The notes under the pieces: generated by a model | What the model saw: only the letters and a program-made list of their open reading frames with translations | Told to the model about the DNA's origin: nothing | Databases searched by the model: none | Origin: Rubrivivax sp. | GTDB lineage: Bacteria > Pseudomonadota > Gammaproteobacteria > Burkholderiales > Burkholderiaceae_C | DNA length: 64,000 nt | Assembly: GCA_024641965.1 (NCBI GenBank) | Contig: JAHECC010000004.1 | Location: forward strand, 1,315-65,314 | Direction of reading: 5' to 3' | Shown: in pieces, positions 48,176 through 58,787 of the stretch | Numbering within the stretch: the first letter of the stretch is position 1 | How the letters are laid out: every line of letters starts with the position of its first letter | Made by a program: the position numbers and the translations under genes

Positions 48176-49393
48176 ATGCAACGCAGGAGCTGGATCTATG
48201 GCGGCATCGCCGCGGCGGGCCTGGCGGGCTTGCTCGCCTGGGCTTTCGCGCCGCGGCCGGTCGAGGTGGAGTTGGGGCAAGTCAGCCAGGGCCACTTCGA
48301 AACCACGATCGACGAAGACGCAAAGACACGTTTGCGCGAGCGCTATGTGCTGTCGGCGCCGTTGGCCGGTCGGCTGGCACGCATGAGCCTGCGCGAGGGT
48401 GACACGGTCGCGGCCGGCGACATCGTCGCGCGGCTCGCGCCGGTGCTTTCGCCGCTGCTCGACGAGCGCAGCCTGCGCGAACAGCGCGCCCGGGTCGAGA
48501 TCACGCAGGCCCAGGTGCAGCGTGCCAAGGCCCGCGTCGAGGGCGCGAACGTGGCGCTGCAGCAGGCGAAGAATGAAGTTCAACGCACCGAGCAGCTTGC
48601 GGGCCAGGGCTTCGTCTCGCCGACCAAGCTCGACAACGATCGCCTGACGGCGCTGGCGGCGCAGAAGGAACTCGATGCTGCCGTCGAGGAGCGCCATATC
48701 GCCGAACACGGGGTCGAGCAGGCACGTGCCGCGCTGCTCGCCGTCAGCCGGCCGCTGTCGGCAGGCAATGGCAGTTTCGAGCTGCGTGCACCGGTAGCCG
48801 GCCGTGTATTGCGCGTGCTGCAGGGCAGCGAGACCGTGGTGGCGCTGGGTGCGCCGCTGCTGGAATTGGGCAACACGCGCGAGTTGGAGGTCGTTGCCGA
48901 ACTGTTGACCACCGACGCTTTGCGTGCGCAGCCGGGCAGCCGCGTGCGTATCGAGCGCTGGGGTGGCGACGGCGTGCTCGAAGGCCGTGTGCGCCGTGTC
49001 GAGCCGGCGGCCTTCACCAAGGTCTCGGCTCTGGGCGTGGAGGAGCAGCGTGTGAACGTACTGATCGACATCAGCAGCCCGGTCGAACAATGGCGTGCGC
49101 TCGGTGACGGCTATCGCGTGGGGGTGCGCATCGTCACGCGCTCGGTTGACAGCGCGCTGAAGGTGCCGGCCAGCGCGGTCTTCCCGCTGCCAGCGGCCGA
49201 TGCCGGATCGACAGAAGGCATGGCCGTGTTCACGCTGCGCGACGGTCGTGCGCGGTTGACGTCGGTGCGGGTCGGCGCGCGCAATGGTGACGAAGCCTGG
49301 CTGACCGAGGGGCCGGGCGTCGGGGAAAGCGTCATCGTGTACCCGCCGGCGGCGGTACGCGACGGGGTGCGCGTGAAGGAACGGCAGGTCTAG
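48176..49393 (+). CDS. HlyD/MacA-type periplasmic adaptor of the ABC exporter
   Basis: Membrane-fusion protein of 405 aa. An N-terminal anchor (WIYGGIAAAGLAGLLAWAF), a first half-motif (RYVLSAPLAGRLARMSLREG), a long helical hairpin (about 90-190, EQRARVEITQAQVQRAKARV) and the second lipoyl half (FELRAPVAGRVLRVLQGSE) follow in order. A beta-barrel part ends the protein. It would link the permease to an outer-membrane channel; none is adjacent, although a TolC-type gene exists at 57185. The ATG lies one base after the permease stop. Confidence 0.88.
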   Translation: MQRRSWIYGGIAAAGLAGLLAWAFAPRPVEVELGQVSQGHFETTIDEDAKTRLRERYVLSAPLAGRLARMSLREGDTVAAGDIVARLAPVLSPLLDERSLREQRARVEITQAQVQRAKARVEGANVALQQAKNEVQRTEQLAGQGFVSPTKLDNDRLTALAAQKELDAAVEERHIAEHGVEQARAALLAVSRPLSAGNGSFELRAPVAGRVLRVLQGSETVVALGAPLLELGNTRELEVVAELLTTDALRAQPGSRVRIERWGGDGVLEGRVRRVEPAAFTKVSALGVEEQRVNVLIDISSPVEQWRALGDGYRVGVRIVTRSVDSALKVPASAVFPLPAADAGSTEGMAVFTLRDGRARLTSVRVGARNGDEAWLTEGPGVGESVIVYPPAAVRDGVRVKERQV

Positions 49394-49500
49394 CACGCGA
49401 GCATCGTGACGGCGCGCAAGGCCGAGCGGGAAGTCAAAGCTGCTAATCTCGCGTCGGCTGGCAACGGCCCTACACTTTCCGCCCCAACGGACCCGCCCGC

Positions 49501-50226
49501 TTGAACCCAGACCTTCACATCGCCGTTCTCGACGACGAAGTCGAAATCACCCAGCTGTTGGCCGGCTATCTGCAGAGCCACGGCTACCGGGTCACGCAGT
49601 TGCATGACGGGCGCTCGCTGATGCGCACCATGCAGGCCGATCCGCCAGCCTTGGTGCTGCTCGACCTGGGCTTGCCGGGCGAAGACGGCTTCAGCATCGC
49701 GCGCCAGCTGCGCGAACACTGGCAATGTGGCCTGGTCATCGTCAGCGGCCGCGGCGACGCGGTGGACAAGGTGGTCGGCCTGGAAGTCGGCGCCGACGAT
49801 TACGTCACCAAACCCTTCGACCTGCGCGAACTGCTGGCGCGCATCAAGGCCGTGCTGCGCCGCATGGTGCCGGCAGCAGGTCCGGCCAAGGCACAGCCAT
49901 CCGCGCCTGGGCCCATGCACTTTGCCGGCTGGGCGCTGGACGCTGCGGCGCGCCGGCTGGTGAATCCGCAAGGGCAGGACGTGAGCCTGACGAGCGGCGA
50001 ATTCGATCTGCTGCACACCTTCGTGCAGAACGCCGGGCGCGTGCTGTCGCGCGATTTCCTGCTCGAGCGCACGCGCGGGCGCGAAGCCGGGCCCTACGAC
50101 CGCACCATCGACGTGCAGGTGGGACGGCTGCGCAAGAAACTCGAGGTCTCGCCCGGCGATCCGCGGATCATCAAGTCGGTACGCGGCGCCGGCTACATCC
50201 TGGTGCCCGCCGTCGTCGTCGACTAA
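49501..50226 (+). CDS. OmpR-family response regulator
   Basis: Two-component regulator of 241 aa. The receiver domain has acidic pair D11/D12, phospho-acceptor D55 in LVLLDLGLPGEDG and K104 in YVTKPF. A winged-helix DNA-binding domain (about 135-235) includes LTSGEFDLLHTFVQNAGRVL and RTIDVQVGRLRKKLE. The start is TTG at 49501: no ATG lies before the receiver domain. It follows the ABC exporter by about 107 bases and precedes the hybrid kinase, so it may control the exporter. Confidence 0.9.
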   Translation: MNPDLHIAVLDDEVEITQLLAGYLQSHGYRVTQLHDGRSLMRTMQADPPALVLLDLGLPGEDGFSIARQLREHWQCGLVIVSGRGDAVDKVVGLEVGADDYVTKPFDLRELLARIKAVLRRMVPAAGPAKAQPSAPGPMHFAGWALDAAARRLVNPQGQDVSLTSGEFDLLHTFVQNAGRVLSRDFLLERTRGREAGPYDRTIDVQVGRLRKKLEVSPGDPRIIKSVRGAGYILVPAVVVD

Positions 50227-50233
50227 TATGCAG

Positions 50234-50336
50234 GCGCCCCCACGCTCACTGCGTTTGCTTCCCCCAGGGCTCGGAACGAGCCCCTTCATGGCTCATGGGG
50301 AGCGTCAGTACCTACGCGCGGCCGGGCGGTCCTGAC
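50234..50336. repeat. GC-rich interspersed repeat, copy 2
   Basis: Between response regulator and kinase. GCGCCCCCACGCTCACTGCG and CTTCCCCCAGGGC mirror the left part of copy 1. The right end GGGCGGTCCTGAC runs into the kinase ATG, much as GGCGGTC precedes the permease ATG in copy 1. GGGCTCGGAACGAGCCCC in the middle can form a hairpin. Confidence 0.55.
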
Positions 50337-52433
50337 ATGGGCATCGCGGCGCCCCTCACGCCGCAGCGGCCGGGCTCGGGCTCTTCGGAAATCGCGCTGC
50401 TGCAGGAATTGTTTCGCGCCCACCCGGACGTGCTGTTGCTGGTCGATCCGGGCGGTCGCATCGTGCGTGCCAATCCGGCTGCCGTGGCCATGCTGGGCTA
50501 CGCTGCCGAGGAACTGCTCGGCTTGCTGGTGGACACGCTGGTGCCGGCGACGGCACGCGCGCAGCACGCCGCTTTGCGCGAGCGCTATGGCCAGGACCCG
50601 CTACCGCGCCCGATGGGCACGCGCATGGGCCTGACGGCGCTGCGCAAGGACGGCAGCGAGGTGAATGTCGAGATCGCACTGAGCCCGCTTCAGGGCCTTG
50701 ACCAGCGCTACGTCGTGGCCGCACTTCGGGACATCAGCGCCTACCCGCGCGTGCAGAAGGTGCTGCAGCGGGCAGGCTACAGCGAGCACCTGGCGCAACT
50801 CGGACGCGTGGCGGTGGATGCACGTGAACCGCAGGTGGTGCTCGACCAGGTGTCGGCCATTGCGACTGGGGCGCTGCAGGCCGACACGGCGCTGATCTAC
50901 CTGCTCGAAAGCAATCTGAGCGATTTCCGGCTCGCCAGCGGCGCCGGCCTGGTGGCCGGCAGCGCCATCGGTTCGAAGCTGCCCAACCGACCCGATACCT
51001 TGCCTGGGTTCGTGCTGCACGAAGGCCATGCGGTGAAGGTGCCTGACCTGCGCCACGAAGAACGCTTCAGCTTCCCCGCCGCCTACGTCGAGGCCGGGCT
51101 GACGGTGGCGCTGGCCGTGCCGCTGTCCGATCGCGGCCGCACCATCGGCGCCATCGTCGTGTGCGGTCGTGCATCGCTGCACTTCGGCGACGATGAACTG
51201 CACTTCGTCGAGTCGCTTTGCAATCTGCTCGCCACCTGCTTGCAGCGCGCGCAGTCCGAAGACGCACTGAAACACGCGCAGCGTCTCGAGACCGTGGGGC
51301 AGCTCACCGGCGGCATCGCCCATGACTTCAACAACCTGCTGACCATCATCCAGGGCAGCCTGCAGGTGCTCGAGGAAATACCGTCGCTGGCCAACGACAC
51401 CTATGGCCAACAGCTCGTCGGCGCGGCGTTGCGCGCATCGCGGCGCGGTGCGGAGCTGACCGGCAAATTGCTGGCCTTCTCGCGCCGCCAGGTGCTGCAG
51501 CCCGACGCCGTGGACACCAGTGCGATGCTGCATTCACTGGCCGACATGCTGCGCCGCACGCTCGACCAGAGCATCCGCATCCAGGTGGATGCGCCAGCGG
51601 CCTGCCCGCCGGTGCAGGCCGATCCGGGCCAGCTCGAAGCGGCGCTGCTGAACATTGCCGTGAACGCGCGCGATGCCATGCTGGACGGCGGCACGCTGCG
51701 CTTTCGGGCGCGGGTCTGCAACCACCTGCCGGCCGAGGTCCGCCACAACCTCGACGACAAGAGCGCCGACGACGCGTCGTTCGTTGCCATCAGCGTGACA
51801 GACAGCGGCAGCGGCATGACCGAGGTGGTCAAGCGACGCGCCTTCGAACCCTTCTTCACCACCAAGGAAGCCGGCCGCGGCACCGGCCTGGGACTGAGCA
51901 CGGTGTATGGTTTCGTCACGCAGTCGAGCGGCGGCGTCACGGTGGACAGCACCCTGGGCATCGGCACGACGATGACGCTGTACCTGCCTAGACCCTTGGA
52001 CAGGACAGCGAGCGGCGATGCAGACGATGCCTCGAGCCATGCGCTGCCGAAGGGCCTGCGCGTGCTGCTGGTCGAAGACGACAGTGATGTGCGCCAGGTG
52101 GTACGGGCGTTCCTGGACGGTCTGGGCTGCCGTGTCACGCTGGCTTCGAGCGGCGAACAGGCCCTGCTGGCGGTGAGCGGCCATGGACCCTTCGACCTGT
52201 TGCTCAGCGACATTGCCCTGGGCGCCGGCATGCGCGGCACCGAACTCGCAAGGCGCGCACGACATAGCCAACCGACGTTGGCGGTATTGCTGATGTCGGG
52301 TTATGCGTCGGAACTGCTGAAAGCGGATCGCGATGCACCACCCGGTTGGCTGCAATTGCGCAAGCCCTTCACCCGCGCCGAACTCGCCGCCGCCATGCTG
52401 CGCCAGTTCACCCGGCGCGAGCCTTCGGGCTGA
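50337..52433 (+). CDS. Soluble PAS-GAF hybrid sensor histidine kinase
   Basis: A 698-aa kinase without membrane segments. Domains: PAS (about 18-135, VDPGGRIVRANPAAVAMLGY), GAF (about 160-305), dimerisation/phospho-acceptor (H329 in GGIAHDFNNLL), HATPase (N-box NIAVNARDAML, G-box GRGTGLGLSTVYGF), and a C-terminal receiver (about 575-698) with D625 in LLSDIALG and K676 in LRKPF. The layout suggests cytosolic sensing of a small molecule, redox state or light, with internal phospho-relay. ATG 50337 at the end of the repeat is chosen; ATG 50295 lies inside it. The presumed partner is the regulator at 49501. Confidence 0.88.
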   Translation: MGIAAPLTPQRPGSGSSEIALLQELFRAHPDVLLLVDPGGRIVRANPAAVAMLGYAAEELLGLLVDTLVPATARAQHAALRERYGQDPLPRPMGTRMGLTALRKDGSEVNVEIALSPLQGLDQRYVVAALRDISAYPRVQKVLQRAGYSEHLAQLGRVAVDAREPQVVLDQVSAIATGALQADTALIYLLESNLSDFRLASGAGLVAGSAIGSKLPNRPDTLPGFVLHEGHAVKVPDLRHEERFSFPAAYVEAGLTVALAVPLSDRGRTIGAIVVCGRASLHFGDDELHFVESLCNLLATCLQRAQSEDALKHAQRLETVGQLTGGIAHDFNNLLTIIQGSLQVLEEIPSLANDTYGQQLVGAALRASRRGAELTGKLLAFSRRQVLQPDAVDTSAMLHSLADMLRRTLDQSIRIQVDAPAACPPVQADPGQLEAALLNIAVNARDAMLDGGTLRFRARVCNHLPAEVRHNLDDKSADDASFVAISVTDSGSGMTEVVKRRAFEPFFTTKEAGRGTGLGLSTVYGFVTQSSGGVTVDSTLGIGTTMTLYLPRPLDRTASGDADDASSHALPKGLRVLLVEDDSDVRQVVRAFLDGLGCRVTLASSGEQALLAVSGHGPFDLLLSDIALGAGMRGTELARRARHSQPTLAVLLMSGYASELLKADRDAPPGWLQLRKPFTRAELAAAMLRQFTRREPSG

Positions 52434-52443
52434 AACGCGAGAT

Positions 52444-53232
52444 CTACTGCAACACCGTCGCCGCCGGCGCCAGGCTGCGATGCACGAACTCGGCCAACGC
52501 ACCGACGTGCGGAATCTGGATGTCGCGCCGGCCCTTTTCGGCGAAGTGGATCAGCTGGTTGCGCGCCAGACGTGACAGGGCCCGACTCACCGTTTCCAGC
52601 GTCATGCCCAGATAGTTGCCGATCTCGGCGCGCGTCATGCGCAGCGTGATCTGGTCGGTGCGCATGCCGCGCCGCGCCAGCGATTCTGCCCAGTAGCGCA
52701 GGAAGTCAGCCACGCGGGCGTCGGCGCTCAATGTGCACACCGACATCAGTGAATCACGGTCGCGCGCGATTTCGCGGCTCATCGCCACATGCAGCAGGTT
52801 CATCAGTTCCGGCTGGCGCGCGCAGGCGTCGAGCACCGTGTCGTAGCGCAGGATCCAGACCTCGCCGGTGTCCATGGCCACGGCGTCACAGGTGTAGCGG
52901 CTGTTGGCAATGCCGTCAAAACCCAGCCAATCGCCGCGGAACTTCAGGCCGACCACCTGCTCCCGACCATCCAGCGACAGGTTGACGACCTTGAAGAAGC
53001 CGGAGTTCAACACGTACAGGTTGCCGAAGTGCTCGCCGGTCTGATAGATCAGGTCACCGGCATGCACCATACGGCGCGGCGGCGCGAACAAGCCGTTCAG
53101 CAATTGCAGGTTGTTGGCGATGGCCTGGCTCGCACGCTGGCACATGGCCTCGTCGATGCTGAGCTTTGCAGCCGCTGCGGAGATGTTGTGTGCGACTTCG
53201 GTGCTTGTGTCGATGTCGGTTGTGCTCAGCAT
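52444..53232 (-). CDS. Crp/Fnr-family transcriptional regulator without Fe-S cysteines
   Basis: A 262-aa regulator: cyclic-nucleotide-like domain (about 55-165, MVHAGDLIYQTGEHFGNLYV) and a C-terminal HTH (RAEIGNYLGMTLETVSRALSRL). The recognition helix with E-T-V-S-R is FNR-like and predicts a TTGAT/C-type half-site. The N-terminal Cys cluster of oxygen-sensing FNR is absent; only C31 lies there. It may therefore be FixK/Dnr-like or sense otherwise. It is divergent from the transcarbamylase-like gene, in front of which a perfect TTGAC-N4-GTCAA box lies. Confidence 0.87.
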   Translation of the reverse strand: MLSTTDIDTSTEVAHNISAAAAKLSIDEAMCQRASQAIANNLQLLNGLFAPPRRMVHAGDLIYQTGEHFGNLYVLNSGFFKVVNLSLDGREQVVGLKFRGDWLGFDGIANSRYTCDAVAMDTGEVWILRYDTVLDACARQPELMNLLHVAMSREIARDRDSLMSVCTLSADARVADFLRYWAESLARRGMRTDQITLRMTRAEIGNYLGMTLETVSRALSRLARNQLIHFAEKGRRDIQIPHVGALAEFVHRSLAPAATVLQ

Positions 53233-53383
53233 TCTTGTCTCCTCGGCGGCCTTGGCCGGTTGTTTGTTGCGTTCATGCTAGGAAGGCCTCGAAAACACCG
53301 TGTCAATGTGCAAGCTCATTCGGTAACGTTGTGTGAACACCGCGTATCCGGCGAGCGTCCGGGCCTGGGCTGGCTGCTCTGAA

Positions 53384-53397
53384 TTGACGACAGTCAA
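53384..53397. promoter_or_regulatory. FNR/Crp-like box TTGACGACAGTCAA
   Basis: Perfect five-base arms TTGAC/GTCAA with a four-base spacer. The centre lies 70 bases before the plus-strand ORF at 53461. An activator site at -41.5 would place transcription start near 53432. The adjacent Crp/Fnr-type protein is the natural candidate to bind it. The remainder of 53233-53460 shows no other clear signal. Confidence 0.65.
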
Positions 53398-53460
53398 GGC
53401 TCCCCGGACACGCCTCGTTAGCCTGTCCGTTCCCGCAACGGCGGCATCGCATACCCTCCC

Positions 53461-53964
53461 ATGGCCCCATTCCTCAGGCATCGCCACCTCCCGGCTTGCA
53501 GCCAGTTGACGCCGGACGAGACCACTGAGCTGCTGGGAATGGTGCGAGACCTGCAGCGCGCCGGGGCAGGAGGTGGCCTGCAACCGCTGTTGCGTGGCAA
53601 GAATCTGGCACTGCTGTGCAGCGACGACAAGAAACCCGAGGCCCAGCTGTTCCGGCGTGCCGCCCTCGAACTGGGCGCGCATGTCGCGCATGTGGCCATC
53701 AGCCTGGACGAAAGCAGCCCGGACGCGGATGTGGTGCATACGGCACGGCTGCTCGGTCGCCTGTACGACGCGGTGGAATGCCAGGGCATGCCCGGCCCGT
53801 TGGTGCAGCGTGTGGCCGCAGAAACCGACATCGCGGTCTATGACGGGCTTGCCGCAGCCACGCATCCGACCGCGTCGCTGGCCTGGCAACTCGGCGACGA
53901 GGGTCATTTCAGCGACAACCGGCGCTACCTGCTGCAGACCTGTCTGCTCAGCACGATGAGCTGA
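53461..53964 (+). CDS. Stand-alone degenerate transcarbamylase N-terminal domain protein
   Basis: A 167-aa protein like only the carbamoyl-phosphate domain of ornithine carbamoyltransferase. PLLRGKNLALLCSDD corresponds to the first strand. The essential STRTR motif is replaced by SDDKKPEAQ. DADVVHTARLLGRLYDAVEC and THPTASLAWQL (HPxQxLAD equivalent) then follow. The ornithine-binding half is absent and the frame ends naturally, so it is not a fresh frameshift. It cannot be a working transcarbamylase alone; a ligand-binding or regulatory role is possible. A perfect FNR-type box upstream suggests low-oxygen control. Start MAPFLRHRHL at 53461. Confidence 0.65.
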   Translation: MAPFLRHRHLPACSQLTPDETTELLGMVRDLQRAGAGGGLQPLLRGKNLALLCSDDKKPEAQLFRRAALELGAHVAHVAISLDESSPDADVVHTARLLGRLYDAVECQGMPGPLVQRVAAETDIAVYDGLAAATHPTASLAWQLGDEGHFSDNRRYLLQTCLLSTMS

Positions 53965-54122
53965 GCGCGCTGCCCGCCGCCCCTGGCCGCAGCGCCAAGC
54001 ATCGGAGCGGTTTTCAGGGCAGGTAGGAAGCCTTGCGCTCGATCAAGGTCCACCCCGCCCGCGGATTGAAGAATGCCTCATAACAGCGTGGTCTCGAGGC
54101 CGTGCGACAGAGGACGAAGAGC

Positions 54123-55478
54123 ATGCAACTGCGCTTTCTCGGCGGCGCCGGCAGCGTCACCGGAACGAAAGTCTTGGTCGAACGCGATGGCCACCGACTG
54201 CTGATAGATTGCGGCCTGTTCCAGGGCCTCAAGCAACTGCGGTTGCACAACTGGTCGGCCATGCCGGTGCCGAGCGCCTCGATCGATGCAGTGCTGCTGA
54301 CGCATGCCCATATCGACCACAGCGGTTTCCTGCCGCGCCTGGTCGAACTGGGTTTCAAGGGTCCGGTCTACGCCACGCAAGCCACGATCGACCTGTGTCA
54401 GCTGCTGTTGCCCGAGGCCGGCCAGTTGCTGACGGCGGAGGCCGAGTTCGCCAACCAACTGGGCTACACCAAGCATGCGCCCGCGCTGCCGCTGTACAGC
54501 GAGCAAAGCGCTCGCCTGGCGCTGGAGCAGTTTCGGGTGTGCGAGTTCGATCAGCTGTTCGAGCCGGCGCCAGGATTCAGTTGCCGTTTGGCGCCGGCTG
54601 GGCATGTGCTCGGCGCGGCCAGCGTGCACCTGCGCTGCGGCGAACACAGCCTGCTGTTCTCAAGCGACCTGGGCGGACAGGACGATCTCGTGATGAAGGC
54701 CCCTGTGCCTCCCGAGGCCGCCGACTTCGTGCTGCTCGAATCGACCTATGGCAACCAGCGCCACCGCAGTACGGAGGCACTGACGCGCCTGGCCAAGACC
54801 ATCAACCGCACCTGCGCACGCGGCGGCGTGGTCGTCGTGCCGGCCTATGCGGCCGGGCGCGCACAACTGCTGCTGCATGCCATCCGCCAACTGAAGAACA
54901 CGGCGCGCATCCCCGACGTGCCGGTGTACCTGAACAGCCCGATCGCCGCCGCCGCCACGCGGCTGTATCAGCAACACGCCGAACTGCACCGCCTGTCGGC
55001 CGATGCGTGCGCCGCGATGCTTGATGACGTGAACGTTGCGCATACCGAAGCCGAAGCGATGGCGCTGAACCATCTGGACACGCCCGGTATTCTTGTCGCC
55101 ACCGAAGGCGTGGCCAATGGCGGGCGCGTCGCGCACCACCTGAAGGCCTATGCCGTCGATGCACGCCATGCAATTGCCTTCACCGCACACCAGCCGGCGG
55201 GCACGCGCGGTGCGGCCATGTTGGCCGGCATACCGAGGGTGAAGATCCACGGCGAATGGATCGACATACGGGCCGAGGTAATTTCACTGCCGGGCCTGTC
55301 GGGCCACGCCGACCACCAGGGCCTGCTCGACTGGATCGAGGCGCTGCCGCGTGCACCGCGGCATGTCTACCTGATGCATGGCGAACCGGAGGCCGCCGAC
55401 AGCCTGCGCCAAGCCATTACCGAGCGGCAGGGCTGGCCCTGCTCGGTGCCCGAGTACCTCGAGTTGTTGTACCTCTGA
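54123..55478 (+). CDS. MBL-fold/beta-CASP RNA-processing nuclease
   Basis: A 451-aa protein of the CPSF73-like group. The MBL metal motif HAHIDHSG (from residue 61) is preceded by GGAGSVTGTK. APAGHVLGAASV and SSDLGG give further ligands, ESTYGNQRH and VVVPAYAAGRAQLLL mark beta-CASP, and LSGHADHQGLLDW with MHGEPEAADSLRQAI forms the C-terminal RMMBL part. It should cut or trim RNA. Such genes occur in bacterial low-oxygen and stress clusters as far as I recall. GAAGAG precedes the ATG. The gap 53965-54122 shows no clear motif. Confidence 0.88.
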   Translation: MQLRFLGGAGSVTGTKVLVERDGHRLLIDCGLFQGLKQLRLHNWSAMPVPSASIDAVLLTHAHIDHSGFLPRLVELGFKGPVYATQATIDLCQLLLPEAGQLLTAEAEFANQLGYTKHAPALPLYSEQSARLALEQFRVCEFDQLFEPAPGFSCRLAPAGHVLGAASVHLRCGEHSLLFSSDLGGQDDLVMKAPVPPEAADFVLLESTYGNQRHRSTEALTRLAKTINRTCARGGVVVVPAYAAGRAQLLLHAIRQLKNTARIPDVPVYLNSPIAAAATRLYQQHAELHRLSADACAAMLDDVNVAHTEAEAMALNHLDTPGILVATEGVANGGRVAHHLKAYAVDARHAIAFTAHQPAGTRGAAMLAGIPRVKIHGEWIDIRAEVISLPGLSGHADHQGLLDWIEALPRAPRHVYLMHGEPEAADSLRQAITERQGWPCSVPEYLELLYL

Positions 55479-55488
55479 CCAGCGGCGC

Positions 55489-55851
55489 TCAGGCCGCCTT
55501 GGCGCGGCTGAACTCGTCGAAGGCAGCGAGAGCGCTGGCGGCATACATCAGCGACGGGCCGCCGCCCATGTAGGTCGTCACGCCCAGCGTCTCGTCGATC
55601 TCCTGGCGTGTCGTGCCGAGCTTGACCAGCGTCTGCGTGTGAAACGCGATGCACGGGTCACAGCGCGCGGCCACGCTCAGCGCCAGTGCGATCAGTTCTT
55701 TGGTCTTGGCGTCGAGTGTGCCGTCCTTGGTGGCGGCACGGCCCAGGTCGCCAAAGGCCTTCATGACCTCGGGCGTGCTCTTGCGCAGGCTGGCCAGTTG
55801 CGACGACACGCTGTGCGCCAGGTCGCGGAAGCCGTTCTCGCTGTTCAACAT
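55489..55851 (-). CDS. Carboxymuconolactone decarboxylase/AhpD-like protein with CxxC
   Basis: A 120-aa helical protein of the CMD/AhpD superfamily. The redox pair is C64/C67 in ARCDPCIAFH, with H71 close by as in AhpD. DAKTKELIALALSVAA is the family helix. It probably reduces peroxide or per-sulfur species or acts as a thiol oxidoreductase, not as a decarboxylase. It is the last gene of the minus-strand sulfide/efflux operon, 15 bases after the SQR stop. The ATG gives MLNSENGFRDLAHSVSSQL. Confidence 0.85.
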   Translation of the reverse strand: MLNSENGFRDLAHSVSSQLASLRKSTPEVMKAFGDLGRAATKDGTLDAKTKELIALALSVAARCDPCIAFHTQTLVKLGTTRQEIDETLGVTTYMGGGPSLMYAASALAAFDEFSRAKAA

Positions 55852-55866
55852 CTTCAGCTCCTTCGT

Positions 55867-58564
<2,698 letters not shown>

Positions 58565-58577
58565 GCGTGTTCCCGTG

Positions 58578-58787
58578 TCAGTTGCTCGCAGGCGCACCGA
58601 GCTTGCGCATGATGGTTTCGAGCAGGCACCACTTGGTCAGCCCGCTTTGCAGCAGGTTGACGCCGACGAAGGCCGTGAAGGCCAGCCACCATTCATTCAT
58701 GAAGATCGGGCTGCCGGGGATGCCGAGGGCCAGCGACAACAGGATGAAGATGCCGGCGAAGATGCGAACGAGTTGCCAGGAAGTCAT
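58578..58787 (-). CDS. DUF2892 (YgaP-type) small inner-membrane protein
   Basis: A 69-aa protein with two hydrophobic helices (LVRIFAGIFILLSLALGI and WWLAFTAFVGVNLLQSGLT) and the DUF2892 pattern, ending KWCLLETIMRKLG. DUF2892 is often fused to or beside rhodaneses and sulfur-oxidation genes. AAGGAG lies seven bases upstream, and its ATG overlaps the RND pump stop by ATGA. It presumably supports sulfur handling at the membrane; its biochemical role is unknown. Confidence 0.85.
   Translation of the reverse strand: MTSWQLVRIFAGIFILLSLALGIPGSPIFMNEWWLAFTAFVGVNLLQSGLTKWCLLETIMRKLGAPASN

Noticed and set aside
49725-50294. An extra 190-residue N-terminal extension of the hybrid kinase
   Set aside because: It overlaps the response regulator in another frame and reads as low-complexity Arg/Ala sequence; the PAS domain starts only after 50337.
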